Shown here: one piece after another, positions 23,867 through 31,757 of the stretch | Layout of the letters: the number at the start of each line of letters is the position of its first letter | Position numbering within the stretch: position 1 is the stretch's first letter | Source: Pseudonocardia acidicola | Lineage (GTDB): Bacteria > Actinomycetota > Actinomycetes > Mycobacteriales > Pseudonocardiaceae | NCBI RefSeq assembly: GCF_012911935.1 | Contig: NZ_JAAXLA010000060.1 | Coordinates: 1 to 43,242 of the forward strand | Direction: 5' to 3' | Length of the DNA: 43,242 nucleotides | Notes under the pieces: model-generated | Told to the model about the DNA's origin: nothing | The model's database searches: none | What the model saw: only the letters and a program-made list of their open reading frames with translations | Made by a program: the position numbers and the translations under genes

Positions 23867-25404
23867 CGGTGGAGCAGACCGCCGTCGACGACCCGGTGCA
23901 GACCGGCTGGCGGCGCCTCGACGGCCGGATGCTCGTCGTCGGCCCGGCGCACAGCCTGGTCCGGCTGCTCCCGGTGATCGTCGTGCTGCTGGTCAGCGGA
24001 CGCGGCGACGTCAACCGGCTGTGGATCGCGCTGGGCATCTCGGCGCTGCTGGTGGTGTTCGGGGTCGTCCGCTGGCGCACCACGCAGTACCGGATCACCC
24101 CGGACCGGGTGGAACTGCACCACGGCTGGTTGCGCCGGCAGCGCCGTTCCGTGCCGCGGGACCGGATCCGCACCGTCGACCTGACGTCCAAGCTGCTGCA
24201 CCGGATGTTCGGGCTCAGCGTGGTGCACGTCGGGGCCGGAGCCCGTTCGGCCACCGAGAGATCCGGGCGGCTGGTCCTGGACGCGGTCAGCACCGGGGAG
24301 GCCGAACGGTTGCGGCTGGCTCTGCTCGACCACAGCCCGGCGCGGGTGGACTCCCACGCCGCCGCATCCAGGCCGAGCGCCCCGCCGGAGCCCGCCGGCG
24401 TGGAGCTGGCCCGGCTGAACCGGGCCTGGATCCGCTATGCCCCGCTGACGTTCTCGGCGCTCGCGGGCGTGGGTGCGGTGTTCGCCGCGGTGCACAACCT
24501 GGTCGACGACCTGGGCGTCGACCCACGCCGGATCCGGGCCGTGAACGAGGCCACCGACCAGCTGGCCGCGGCCCCCTTGTGGGCCGCGATCGCGGTGGTC
24601 CTGGTCGTGCTCGTGGTGATCGCGATGATCGGTTCGACGGTGCTGTGGGCCGAACGCTGGTGGGGTTACCGGCTCTCCCGCGAACCCGACGGCACCCTGC
24701 TCATGCGCCGTGGCCTGCTCACCCGGCGGTCACTGTCGGTCGCGCAGCACCGGTTGCGCGGCGCCGAGCTGACCGAGCCGCTGCTGCTGCGTCTCGGCCG
24801 GGCCGCGCAGAGCCGGGCGCTCACCACCGGCCTGAGCAAAGAGGCCCAGGGCGGCGCGGTCGCCCCGCCGACCCCGCGCTCGGCGGCCCACCGCGTCGTC
24901 GCGGAGGTGCTGCGTGCGCCCGCCGCGCAGAGCACGGCGGCGCCGCTGCTGCGCCATCCGCGGGCGGCCGTGGCCCGCCGGCTGACCCGGGCGCTGGGGC
25001 CGGCCGCGCTGCTCGCCGCGGCCGGGTGGCTGCTCGCCGACGGGGTGCCGGCGCTGTCCTGGCTGCGGCCCGCCGCGCTCGTCCTGGTGCCGCTGGCGCT
25101 GCTGCTCGGGCTGGACCGGGCCCGCAACCTCGGGCACGCCCTGACCGGCCGTTTCCTCGTCACCCGGCAGGGGTCGCTGGTGCGCCGCACCGTCGCGCTG
25201 GAGCGCGACGGGGTGATCGGCTGGCAGGTCCGGCAGAGCGTGTTCCAGCGCCGGTCCGGGCTGGTCACCCTGGAGGCGGTGACCGCGGCCGGCCGGGGCG
25301 GCTACCACGTGCTCGACGTCGATGCGGCGCACGCGCGGGAGCTGATCGAACAGGTCGGCCCCGGGCTGCTCAGCGCCGGCGCGTCCCGAACATCCCGCGG
25401 GTGA
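23863..25404 (+). CDS. YdbT-like protein with repeated bacterial PH domains
   Basis: A 513-residue membrane protein with three bPH2 segments: after the first helix pair (YRITPDRVELHHGWLRRQRRS, then DRIRTVDLTSKLLHRMFGLS), in the middle (YRLSREPDGTLLMRRGLLTRRSLSVAQ) and at the C-terminus (RFLVTRQGSLVRRTVALERDGVIGWQVRQS). Membrane helix pairs separate them. Start GTG 23863 overlaps the stop of the YdbS-like gene, so the two proteins are made together and probably form a complex. The 3' end overlaps the convergent HerA-like ATPase gene by 35 bp. Confidence 0.85.
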   Translation: MTVEQTAVDDPVQTGWRRLDGRMLVVGPAHSLVRLLPVIVVLLVSGRGDVNRLWIALGISALLVVFGVVRWRTTQYRITPDRVELHHGWLRRQRRSVPRDRIRTVDLTSKLLHRMFGLSVVHVGAGARSATERSGRLVLDAVSTGEAERLRLALLDHSPARVDSHAAASRPSAPPEPAGVELARLNRAWIRYAPLTFSALAGVGAVFAAVHNLVDDLGVDPRRIRAVNEATDQLAAAPLWAAIAVVLVVLVVIAMIGSTVLWAERWWGYRLSREPDGTLLMRRGLLTRRSLSVAQHRLRGAELTEPLLLRLGRAAQSRALTTGLSKEAQGGAVAPPTPRSAAHRVVAEVLRAPAAQSTAAPLLRHPRAAVARRLTRALGPAALLAAAGWLLADGVPALSWLRPAALVLVPLALLLGLDRARNLGHALTGRFLVTRQGSLVRRTVALERDGVIGWQVRQSVFQRRSGLVTLEAVTAAGRGGYHVLDVDAAHARELIEQVGPGLLSAGASRTSRG

Positions 25405-26899
25405 TCTCCCGGCCCAACGCGCTGGCCGCCGACCGGAGGAACGACTTCACCACCGGCGAGCCGAGCACCTCGGCGATCATGCCGGGCGCCTCGCGCTCGG
25501 GCCGGCGCTCGGGTTCGGGGGCGGGGGGCGCCGCCTCCGGGGCGGGCGCCGCGGCGATCTTGGCGGTGAGCTTCTCGTAGGCCGACTCGCGGTCGATCGT
25601 CTCGCCGTACTTCGCGTAGAGCGGGGACGCGTGCGCCGCCGCGGTCACCGCGTCGTTCCCGATCGCCGCCATCAGCGAGCGCGGCGCCCGCATCCGGGCC
25701 CACGCGACCGGCGTCGGCGCGCCGCGCTCGGAGAGCACGGTGATGATCGCCTCGCCGGTGCCGAGCGAGGTCAGCGCCTCGGAGAGCCGGTAGTTCTTCG
25801 TGGTCGGGTAGGTCTTGACCGTCTTGGCCAGCGCCGCCTGGTCCTCAGGGGTGAACGCGCGCAACGCATGCTGGATCCGGGCGCCGAGCTGGGAGAGCAC
25901 CGCGTTGGGCACGTCGGTGGGCAGCTGGGTGCAGAAGAAGACACCCACGCCCTTGGACCGGATGAGCTTCACCGTCTGCTCGATGCGCTCCAGGAACGCC
26001 TTGGACGCACCGTCGAACAGCAGGTGCGCCTCGTCGAAGAAGAACACCAGCTTCGGCTTGTCCAGGTCGCCGGCCTCGGGAAGCTCCTCGAACAGCTCGG
26101 CCAGCAGCCACATCAGGAACGTCGAGAACAGCCGCGGGTTGGCCTGCTGGTCGGTCAGCTCGAGCAGCGTGACGACGCCTTTGCCGTCGATCTGACGCAG
26201 AAGGTCGGCCGGTTCGAACTCGGGCTCGCCGAAGAACTCGGTGCCGCCCTGGGCCTCCAGGTTGACCAGCGCCCGCAGGATGACCCCGGCGGTCGCCGAC
26301 GAGACCCCGCCGATGCCCTTGAGGTCGGCCTTGCCCTCGTCGGAGGTCAGGTGCTGGATGACCGCGCGCAGGTCCTTGGTGTCCAGCAGTGGCAACCCCT
26401 GCTGGTCGGCCCAGTGGAAGATCAGGCCGAGGGTCGACTCCTGGGTGTCGTTCAGGTCGAGCACCTTCGACAGCAGGACCGGCCCGAACTGGGTGATCGT
26501 CGCCCGGATCGGCACCGCCGGGCTGCCACCGCCCAGGGACAGGAACTCCACCGGGTAGGCGGTGGGGGCCCAGTCGTCGCCGGTGTCCTTCGCCCGGGAC
26601 TCGATCTTCGCGTTGGATTCACCCGGCCGGGCGAGGCCGGACAGGTCCCCCTTGACGTCGGCCAGCAGCACCGGGACGCCCGCTGCGGAGAGCTGCTCGG
26701 CCAGGCCCTGCAGCGTCTTGGTCTTGCCGGTGCCGGTGGCGCCCGCGACGAGACCGTGCCGGTTCAGCGTCCCGAACGGGATGCGGACCCGGGCCTGCGG
26801 GTCCACCGCACCGTCGATCAGGACGGTGCCCAGCTCGAGCGCGTCACCCTCGGTGGCGTATCCGGCGGCGATCTCCTGCGCTGCGGTGATGTCCCCCAC
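25370..26899 (-). CDS. HerA-like ATPase with DUF853 (YjgR-type)
   Basis: A 509-residue P-loop ATPase. Walker A is LVAGATGTGKTKTLQGLAEQL, Walker B is KLVFFFDEAHLLF, followed by SKGVGVFFCTQLPTDVPNAVL (sensor-like region) and the C-terminal DUF853 tail EVLGSPVVKSFLRSAASALGREI. It belongs to the HerA/FtsK superfamily like E. coli YjgR, of unclear role, perhaps in DNA or envelope processes. The N-terminal residues 56 codons upstream of the chosen start are antisense to orn and are rejected; GTG 26899 sits 8 nt after a TAGGCT box. The Ala/Pro-rich stretch near residue 450 is a linker. Confidence 0.9.
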   Translation of the reverse strand: MGDITAAQEIAAGYATEGDALELGTVLIDGAVDPQARVRIPFGTLNRHGLVAGATGTGKTKTLQGLAEQLSAAGVPVLLADVKGDLSGLARPGESNAKIESRAKDTGDDWAPTAYPVEFLSLGGGSPAVPIRATITQFGPVLLSKVLDLNDTQESTLGLIFHWADQQGLPLLDTKDLRAVIQHLTSDEGKADLKGIGGVSSATAGVILRALVNLEAQGGTEFFGEPEFEPADLLRQIDGKGVVTLLELTDQQANPRLFSTFLMWLLAELFEELPEAGDLDKPKLVFFFDEAHLLFDGASKAFLERIEQTVKLIRSKGVGVFFCTQLPTDVPNAVLSQLGARIQHALRAFTPEDQAALAKTVKTYPTTKNYRLSEALTSLGTGEAIITVLSERGAPTPVAWARMRAPRSLMAAIGNDAVTAAAHASPLYAKYGETIDRESAYEKLTAKIAAAPAPEAAPPAPEPERRPEREAPGMIAEVLGSPVVKSFLRSAASALGREITRGMFGTRRR

Positions 26900-26907
26900 G
26901 GCGGTGG

Positions 26908-26913
26908 AGCCTA
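26908..26913 (-). promoter_or_regulatory. -10 box TAGGCT for the HerA-like gene
   Basis: TAGGCT on the minus strand ends 8 nt before GTG 26899. It lies only 5 bp from the divergent orn -10. Confidence 0.55.
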
Positions 26914-26918
26914 GCGAA

Positions 26919-26924
26919 TAAGCT
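26919..26924 (+). promoter_or_regulatory. -10 box TAAGCT for orn
   Basis: TAAGCT ends 6 nt before GTG 26931, predicting a leaderless orn transcript. The -35 regions of both divergent promoters must fall inside the opposite coding sequence. Confidence 0.55.
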
Positions 26925-26930
26925 GACCAG

Positions 26931-27536
26931 GTGAACGACCGTCTTGTGTGGATCGACTGCGAGATGACCGGGCTCGACCTCAATCGGGACGCCCTCATCG
27001 AAATCGCCGTTCTGGTGACCGACGGCGAGCTGAACGTGCTGGGTGAGGGCGTCGACGTGGTCATCCACGCCGACGAGTCGGCGCTGTCGGGGATGCCCGA
27101 CGTGGTCCGCGAGATGCACGAGCGCTCCGGGCTGACCGAGGAGGTGCGCGCGTCGACGGTCCGGCTGGCCGAGGCCGAGCAACTCGCCCTGGCCTACATC
27201 CGCGAGCACGTGCCCGAGGCCGGGAGCGCCCCGCTGGCCGGCAACTCGATCGCGACCGACCGGGGCTTCCTGGCCCGCGACATGCCCGAACTCGACGCCT
27301 ACCTGCACTACCGGATGGTGGATGTGAGTTCGATCAAGGAGCTCGCCCGGCGCTGGTACCCACGCGTGTTCTACGCCAAGCCGGAGAAGGGCCTCGCCCA
27401 CCGCGCCCTGGCCGACATCAAGGAGTCCATCCGCGAGCTGTCGTACTACCGGCGGACGCTGTTCGTCGCCCCGCCCGGACCGAGCTCCGACGAGGCGCAG
27501 GCCGTCGCCGCATCCCTGGCCCCACCTGCGGACTAG
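26931..27536 (+). CDS. orn: Oligoribonuclease
   Basis: A 201-residue DEDD-family 3'-5' exoribonuclease that degrades 2-5 nt RNAs and pGpG. The DxE motif is WIDCEMTGLDL at the N-terminus, ATDRGFL holds the second Asp, MVDVSSIKELARRWYP is the family signature, and HRALADIKESI provides the catalytic His and last Asp. About 20 extra C-terminal residues (FVAPPGPSSDEAQAV...) are typical of actinobacterial Orn. GTG 26931 follows a TAAGCT box by 6 nt. It lies just before tRNA-His, as seen in many actinomycetes. Confidence 0.96.
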   Translation: MNDRLVWIDCEMTGLDLNRDALIEIAVLVTDGELNVLGEGVDVVIHADESALSGMPDVVREMHERSGLTEEVRASTVRLAEAEQLALAYIREHVPEAGSAPLAGNSIATDRGFLARDMPELDAYLHYRMVDVSSIKELARRWYPRVFYAKPEKGLAHRALADIKESIRELSYYRRTLFVAPPGPSSDEAQAVAASLAPPAD

Positions 27537-27549
27537 CCCCGGCGCCGAA

Positions 27550-27574
27550 CCCGTTTTCCGACTCCGGAAACGGG
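27550..27574 (+). terminator. Hairpin after orn, overlapping the tRNA-His promoter
   Basis: CCCGTTTTCCG and CGGAAACGGG pair with one bulged T around a 4-nt loop. It may terminate orn. TTCCGA (27556-27561), 17 bp, TACGAT (27579-27584) forms a plausible tRNA-His promoter that overlaps the hairpin. Confidence 0.5.
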
Positions 27575-27617
27575 GCGCTACGATCGTTCCCGTCACCGAC
27601 TCCGGCCGGTGGCGATG

Positions 27618-27693
27618 GTGGGTGTAGCTCAGCTGGTAGAGCACCTGGTTGTGGTCCAGGAAGTCGCGGGTTCGAGTCCCGTCACTCACCCCA
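27618..27693 (+). tRNA. tRNA-His (GTG anticodon)
   Basis: Cloverleaf with acceptor GTGGGTG paired to CACTCAC, D arm GCTCAGCTGGTAGAGC, anticodon arm CCTGG-TTGTGGT-CCAGG giving anticodon GTG, and T arm CGGGTTCGAGTCCCG. The discriminator is C73 and CCA is encoded. Base 27617 is a G, the expected G-1 identity element of tRNA-His opposite C73. Confidence 0.95.
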
Positions 27694-27713
27694 GTCGCGG
27701 ACCCCCACCGCGA

Positions 27714-27751
27714 GGCGCCTGAAGGACGCGTGATAGCGTTCCGCAGGCGCC
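27714..27751 (+). terminator. Hairpin between tRNA-His and tRNA-Lys
   Basis: GGCGCCTG (27714-27721) and CAGGCGCC (27744-27751) are perfectly complementary, and an inner partial stem extends the helix. It could end the tRNA-His transcript. A TAGCGT hexamer inside it (27734-27739) could serve as a -10 for tRNA-Lys. Confidence 0.45.
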
Positions 27752-27783
27752 GAGCGGTAGGGCGCAGCGACGAAGCAAGGCAA

Positions 27784-27856
27784 GCGCCGCTAGCTCAATT
27801 GGCAGAGCAGCTGGCTCTTAACCAGCGGGTTCGGGGTTCGAGTCCCTGGCGGCGCA
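27784..27856 (+). tRNA. tRNA-Lys (CTT anticodon)
   Basis: Acceptor GCGCCGC pairs with GCGGCGC; anticodon arm GCTGG-CTCTTAA-CCAGC gives anticodon CTT; T arm has GGTTCGAGTCC. The discriminator is A73 and CCA is not encoded (ACCG follows). Confidence 0.95.
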
Positions 27857-27861
27857 CCGCA

Positions 27862-27903
27862 CGAAACGGTCCCCGTCTGCTCCGGCAGACGGGGACCGTT
27901 TCG
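27862..27903 (+). terminator. Perfect 19-bp hairpin after tRNA-Lys
   Basis: Arms 27862-27880 and 27885-27903 are perfectly complementary with a TCCG loop. A strong terminator for tRNA-Lys located 5 nt after the tRNA. The 215-bp stretch from here to the asparaginase gene has no gene, only the palindromes listed separately. Confidence 0.85.
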
Positions 27904-28014
27904 CTTCCCCGGACCACCCGACCGCGATCAACTCGACACGCCCGGCCGGCCTGCCGTAAGCCGCCGAGTGCACCCTCACGGCAGTTCGATCACGAGCTCG
28001 CAGCATTGAGGTAG

Positions 28015-28052
28015 CACTCGGGCCGAGTGACTCCAAGGGCGGTCGACCGCCC
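28015..28052. promoter_or_regulatory. Two palindromes upstream of the asparaginase gene
   Basis: CACTCGG-G-CCGAGTG (28015-28029) and the perfect 16-mer GGGCGGTCGACCGCCC (28037-28052) lie 53-90 bp upstream of the asparaginase -10. They may bind a regulator; which one is unknown. Confidence 0.4.
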
Positions 28053-28104
28053 CGGCTCGACGTGGCCCTGCTCGCCCCCGCGCCGTGCTGACCGCGCCGC
28101 GGCG

Positions 28105-28110
28105 TAGCGT
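28105..28110 (+). promoter_or_regulatory. -10 box TAGCGT for the asparaginase gene
   Basis: TAGCGT ends 8 nt before GTG 28119, indicating a leaderless transcript. Confidence 0.55.
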
Positions 28111-28118
28111 CGCCGTAC

Positions 28119-29087
28119 GTGACCATCGACGAAACAGCCGTGCCGATCGCGCACGTCGTGCGCGGCGGCGTGGTCGAGTCGGTGCACCACGGGCTCGTGG
28201 TCGGCCTCGACCCCGCCGGCTCGGTCGCCGTCCGGCAGGGTGACCCGGCCACGGTGATCTTCCCCCGGTCGGCGCTGAAGCCGGTGCAGGCCGTCGCCAT
28301 GCTCCGCGTCGGCCTCGACCTCGACGGCGAGCTGCTCGCGCTGGCGAGTTCGAGCCACTCCGGAGAGGAGGCCCACCGCGAGGGAGCCCGCCGGCTGCTC
28401 GCCGGCGCCGGGCTCGCCGAACACCACCTGCAGAACACGCTGGGTCTGCCACGGGACGCGGCCGCGGCCCTCGCCTGGCAGGGCGCCGGGCACCCGCCGG
28501 CGCCGCTCGCGCAGAACTGCTCGGGCAAGCATGCCGCGATGCTCGCCACCTGCGTGGCCGCGGGCTGGGACACCGCGACCTACCGGGATCCCACCCATCC
28601 GCTGCAGCGTGCCATCCGGGCCACCGTCGCCGAGCTGACCGGCGACGACGTCACCCATGTGACCGTCGACGGCTGCGGCGCCCCGCTGTTCTCCTGCACC
28701 CTCGGCGGCCTCGCCCGCGCGTTCGCCCGGATCGCCACCGCAGACCCGCGCACACCGGCGGGCCGGGTCGCCGCGGCGCTGCGCAGCCACCCGTGGTGGC
28801 TCGGTGGCACCGGGCGCCCGGTCACCCGGTTCATCGAGGGCGTTCCCGGCCTGATCGGCAAGGATGGCGCCGAGGGCGTGTTCGCCGCGGCGCTAGCGGA
28901 CGGGCGAGCGGCCGCGGTCAAGGTCCTCGACGGCGCCGCCCGGCCGGTGCCGGCCGTGGTGGCCGCGACGCTCCGCGCGCTCGGGGTGGACGCCCCGGCG
29001 CTCGACGAGATCGGCCGGGTCGACGTCCTGGGGCACGGCAGGCCCGTCGGTGCCGTCGTGGCGCTCGACTACTGCTCCTCGGCGTAA
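28119..29087 (+). CDS. L-asparaginase II (ReAII / PF06089 type)
   Basis: A 322-residue enzyme of the Rhizobium etli type II asparaginase family, unrelated to the E. coli AnsB fold and related to serine beta-lactamase/glutaminase-like proteins. The family motifs are RSALKPVQAVAML (catalytic Ser-x-x-Lys), SSSHSGEEAHR, LAQNCSGKHAAMLATC (second SGK motif and paired Cys), VDGCGAPLFSCTLGG and GLIGKDGAEGVFA. It hydrolyses asparagine to aspartate and ammonia. GTG 28119 follows a TAGCGT box by 8 nt. The 3' end overlaps the convergent DedA gene by 19 bp. Confidence 0.92.
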   Translation: MTIDETAVPIAHVVRGGVVESVHHGLVVGLDPAGSVAVRQGDPATVIFPRSALKPVQAVAMLRVGLDLDGELLALASSSHSGEEAHREGARRLLAGAGLAEHHLQNTLGLPRDAAAALAWQGAGHPPAPLAQNCSGKHAAMLATCVAAGWDTATYRDPTHPLQRAIRATVAELTGDDVTHVTVDGCGAPLFSCTLGGLARAFARIATADPRTPAGRVAAALRSHPWWLGGTGRPVTRFIEGVPGLIGKDGAEGVFAAALADGRAAAVKVLDGAARPVPAVVAATLRALGVDAPALDEIGRVDVLGHGRPVGAVVALDYCSSA

Positions 29088-29698
29088 CGCTCCACCAGCC
29101 GCGCGGTCCGCCGCTTCACGACCCAGCCGACCGCCAGCCCGGCCCCCAGTCCGACGGCGAGGCCGATCCAGGAGAACCGAGACAGCCACTTCTCCGCGGC
29201 CACGCCGAGGTAGTACACCGCCGCCGTCGTCCCGCCCGCCCACACGATGCCGCCGAGTGCGTTCGCGATCAGGAACCGCGGGTAGGGCATCCGCAGCGCA
29301 CCGGCCAGCGGCCCGGCCAGGATCCGCAGCAGCGCGATGAACCGGCCGAAGAACACCGCCCACATCCCCCAGCGGGCGAACACGCGCTCGGCCGCCGTGA
29401 CGTGCGCCGGCCCGAAGTGCTTCGGGAACCGGCGCGCGGCCCACCCGAACAACGACGCACCGTATCGCCGGCCCAGCGCGTAACCGATCGAATCGCCCAC
29501 GACGGCCCCGGTCGCGGCCGCGACCCCGATCCACAGCGGGGACACCGCCAGTTCCTGCCGCGACGACAGCAACGCGGCGCTGACCAGCACGATCTCGCCG
29601 GGCAGCGGCACCCCCAAGCTCTCGATGCCGACCACCAGACCCGCGATGAGATACACCATCAGCGGCGGGATCGTCTGCAACAGGTGGTCGACCGACAT
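29069..29698 (-). CDS. DedA-family membrane protein
   Basis: A 209-residue integral membrane protein of the DedA/SNARE-associated family, which flips undecaprenyl phosphate or phospholipids and supports proton-motive force. The re-entrant loop signature GIESLGVPLPGEIVLVSAALL is near the N-terminus, then GDSIGYALGRRYG, ARWGMWAVFFGRFIALLRILAGPLAGALRMPYPRF (split here over two helices) and ANALGGIVWAGG. The last helix is followed by a basic tail. ATG 29698 is preferred over upstream starts because the family signature begins soon after it. A CACACT hexamer 6 nt upstream is a weak -10 candidate. Confidence 0.9.
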   Translation of the reverse strand: MSVDHLLQTIPPLMVYLIAGLVVGIESLGVPLPGEIVLVSAALLSSRQELAVSPLWIGVAAATGAVVGDSIGYALGRRYGASLFGWAARRFPKHFGPAHVTAAERVFARWGMWAVFFGRFIALLRILAGPLAGALRMPYPRFLIANALGGIVWAGGTTAAVYYLGVAAEKWLSRFSWIGLAVGLGAGLAVGWVVKRRTARLVERYAEEQ

Positions 29699-29770
29699 GC
29701 CTCCAGTGTGGCCGAGTCCGCGGCAGCGCGACGTCGCGCGCCGGAACGCGACCGGCGGCCGGTGGTCGGC

Positions 29771-29776
29771 TAGGTT
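29771..29776 (+). promoter_or_regulatory. -10 box TAGGTT for the carboxylesterase gene
   Basis: TAGGTT ends 7 nt before ATG 29784, indicating a leaderless start and ruling against the upstream in-frame ATG at 29625. Confidence 0.55.
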
Positions 29777-29783
29777 CGCCGGC

Positions 29784-31277
29784 ATGACCGATCCCAGGAC
29801 CGACCCGATCGTCACCACCGGCGCGGGCCGGGTCCGGGGGCGGTTCGTCGACGGTGTCGCCCGGTTCCGTTCCGTTCCCTACGCGGCCGCCCCGGTCGGC
29901 GCGCTGCGGTTCGCCGCACCCGCTCCGGCCAGACCGTGGGACGGTGTCCGCGAGGCGGGCGAGCCGGGCCCCAACGCGCCCCAGGTCTCCCGCGGCATCG
30001 CCGGGATCGACCTGGCCCCCGTCATCGGTACCGGTTGGCAGCGGGGCGACGAGTACCTGACGGTCGACGTGTGGACCCCGGACCCGACCGCCGCCGGGCT
30101 ACCGGTGATGGTCTTCGTCCACGGCGGTGCGTTCGTCGCCGGGTCGGGCAGCGCGGCGGCCTACGACGGGACCGCGTTCGCCCGTTCCGGGGTCGTCCTC
30201 GTGACCGTGAACTACCGGCTCGGCGCCGAGGGCTTCCTGCCCGTCCCGGGTGGCGCCACCAATGTCGGGCTGCGCGACCAGATCGCCGCCCTGGAGTGGG
30301 TGCAGCGCAACGCAGCCTCGTTCGGTGGCGACGCCGGCAACGTCACGGTGTTCGGCGAGTCCGCCGGCGCGATGAGCATCGCCGACCTGCTCGCCTCGCC
30401 GCCGGCGCGGGGACTCTTCCGGCGGGCCGTCCTGCAGAGCGGTCACGCGGAGATGGTGCGCACGCCCGGCCCGGCCGCCCGGCTGGTCGAACAGGTCGCG
30501 GAGCTCCTCGGGGTGCGCCCGGACGTGGCGGACTTCCGGGCCCGCAGCATCGACGATCTGCTCGCCGTGCAGGCCACGGTGTCCGACCCGCAGCGCCGCG
30601 TCGACCTGCGCGAGGACGACGGCTCGGACCCGGGCTACGGGCTGGGCGCGTTCCTCCCGATCGTGGGCGACGACGTGCTGCCCGAGCATCCGCTCACCGC
30701 GCTGCGCGGCGGGGCGAGCGGCGCGATCGACCTGCTGATCGGGACGAACAGCGAGGAGATGAACCTCTACCTCGTGCCGAGCGGGGTCGTCGACGTCCTC
30801 ACCGCCGAGCAGGCCGGCGCCGCCGTCCGCGCCGTCCGGGCCGACGCGGACGACCTGCTGCAACGCTACGGACTCGGAACGGACGGCGGCCGTCCGGGCA
30901 CGGTGTTCAGCGCGGCGATGACCGATCTGGTCTTCCGCGCGCCCGCGCAGCGGGTGGCTCAGGCCCACGCCGGACGCACCCACGTCTACGAGTTCGCATG
31001 GCGGTCCCCGGCCTTCGACGGCCGGCTCGGCGCCTGCCACGCCGTGGAGTTGCCGTTCGTCTTCGACACGCTCGCCGCGGCGGGCGGCCGCAACGGGCTG
31101 GTCGGCGCCGCGCCCCCGCAGGAGGTCGCCACGCTGATGCACCGGGCCTGGGTCGGGTTCGCGACCGGCGGCGACCCGGGCTGGCCGGAGCACACCGCCG
31201 ACCGGCCCGAGGTGTTGCGCATCGACACCGGCCCCACGGTCGTGCGGGCCGGCTCGGCGTCCGGGGCACAGGCGTGA
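29784..31277 (+). CDS. Type B carboxylesterase
   Basis: A 497-residue alpha/beta hydrolase of the type B carboxylesterase/para-nitrobenzyl esterase family. The N-terminus GRVRGRFVDGVARFRSVPYAAAP is diagnostic. The oxyanion hole is VFVHGGAFVAGS, the nucleophile elbow VFGESAGAMSI, the acid IGTNSEEMNLY and the catalytic His in ACHAVELPFVF. No signal peptide, so it is probably cytoplasmic. Its stop overlaps the start of the following Ddn-like gene (GTGA), so the two are an operon. Substrate unknown. Confidence 0.93.
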   Translation: MTDPRTDPIVTTGAGRVRGRFVDGVARFRSVPYAAAPVGALRFAAPAPARPWDGVREAGEPGPNAPQVSRGIAGIDLAPVIGTGWQRGDEYLTVDVWTPDPTAAGLPVMVFVHGGAFVAGSGSAAAYDGTAFARSGVVLVTVNYRLGAEGFLPVPGGATNVGLRDQIAALEWVQRNAASFGGDAGNVTVFGESAGAMSIADLLASPPARGLFRRAVLQSGHAEMVRTPGPAARLVEQVAELLGVRPDVADFRARSIDDLLAVQATVSDPQRRVDLREDDGSDPGYGLGAFLPIVGDDVLPEHPLTALRGGASGAIDLLIGTNSEEMNLYLVPSGVVDVLTAEQAGAAVRAVRADADDLLQRYGLGTDGGRPGTVFSAAMTDLVFRAPAQRVAQAHAGRTHVYEFAWRSPAFDGRLGACHAVELPFVFDTLAAAGGRNGLVGAAPPQEVATLMHRAWVGFATGGDPGWPEHTADRPEVLRIDTGPTVVRAGSASGAQA

Positions 31278-31705
31278 GCGCCGTCAAGGACCAGCTGTTC
31301 AAAGCCCTCACCGCCGTGCACCGCACCGCCTTCCGGGCCTCCCGGGGACGGGTCCTCGGCCGCGCGGGCGGCATGCCGGTCGTGGAGCTGATCACGACCG
31401 GCCGGCGCTCGGGCGCGCGCCGGTCGACCATGCTCACCGCGCCGCTCGTCGAGGGGGACGACATCGTCCTCGTGGCGTCCTACGGCGGCGACGACCGGCA
31501 CCCGGCCTGGTACCTCAACCTGCGGGCGCATTCCGAGGTGGAGCTGACCACGACCGGGTCGACGCGGCGGATGGTGGCGCGCACCGCCACCGGTGACGAG
31601 CGCGACCGGCTGTGGGCCCGGATCATCGCCGACCACGCGAACTACGCCGGCTATCAGCGCCGGACCGACCGCGTGATCCCGGTCGTGGTGCTGGAGCCCG
31701 CGTAG
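31274..31705 (+). CDS. Ddn-like deazaflavin (F420)-dependent nitroreductase-family protein
   Basis: A 143-residue split-barrel protein of the DUF385/Ddn family, which bind F420 or FAD-like cofactors and reduce quinones or nitro compounds. Family hallmarks: ELITTGRRSGARRSTMLT, LVASYGGDDRHPAWYLNLRAHSEVEL and DHANYAGYQRRTDRVIPVVVL. Start GTG 31274 overlaps the carboxylesterase stop. Cofactor choice is inferred from family. Confidence 0.88.
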   Translation: MSAVKDQLFKALTAVHRTAFRASRGRVLGRAGGMPVVELITTGRRSGARRSTMLTAPLVEGDDIVLVASYGGDDRHPAWYLNLRAHSEVELTTTGSTRRMVARTATGDERDRLWARIIADHANYAGYQRRTDRVIPVVVLEPA

Positions 31706-31745
31706 TCCCCGGCCCCCGGGGCCGGGCCGGGCAGGGCCTGGGCTC

Positions 31746-31751
31746 TACGGT
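31746..31751 (+). promoter_or_regulatory. -10 box TACGGT for the ABM gene
   Basis: TACGGT ends 6 nt before ATG 31758; the gene appears leaderless. Confidence 0.5.
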
Positions 31752-31757
31752 CGGTAC

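Noticed and set aside
27784..27856. tRNA-Lys as an attachment site for an integrated element
   Set aside because: No second copy of the tRNA 3' end and no integrase are seen nearby; the downstream genes look chromosomal.
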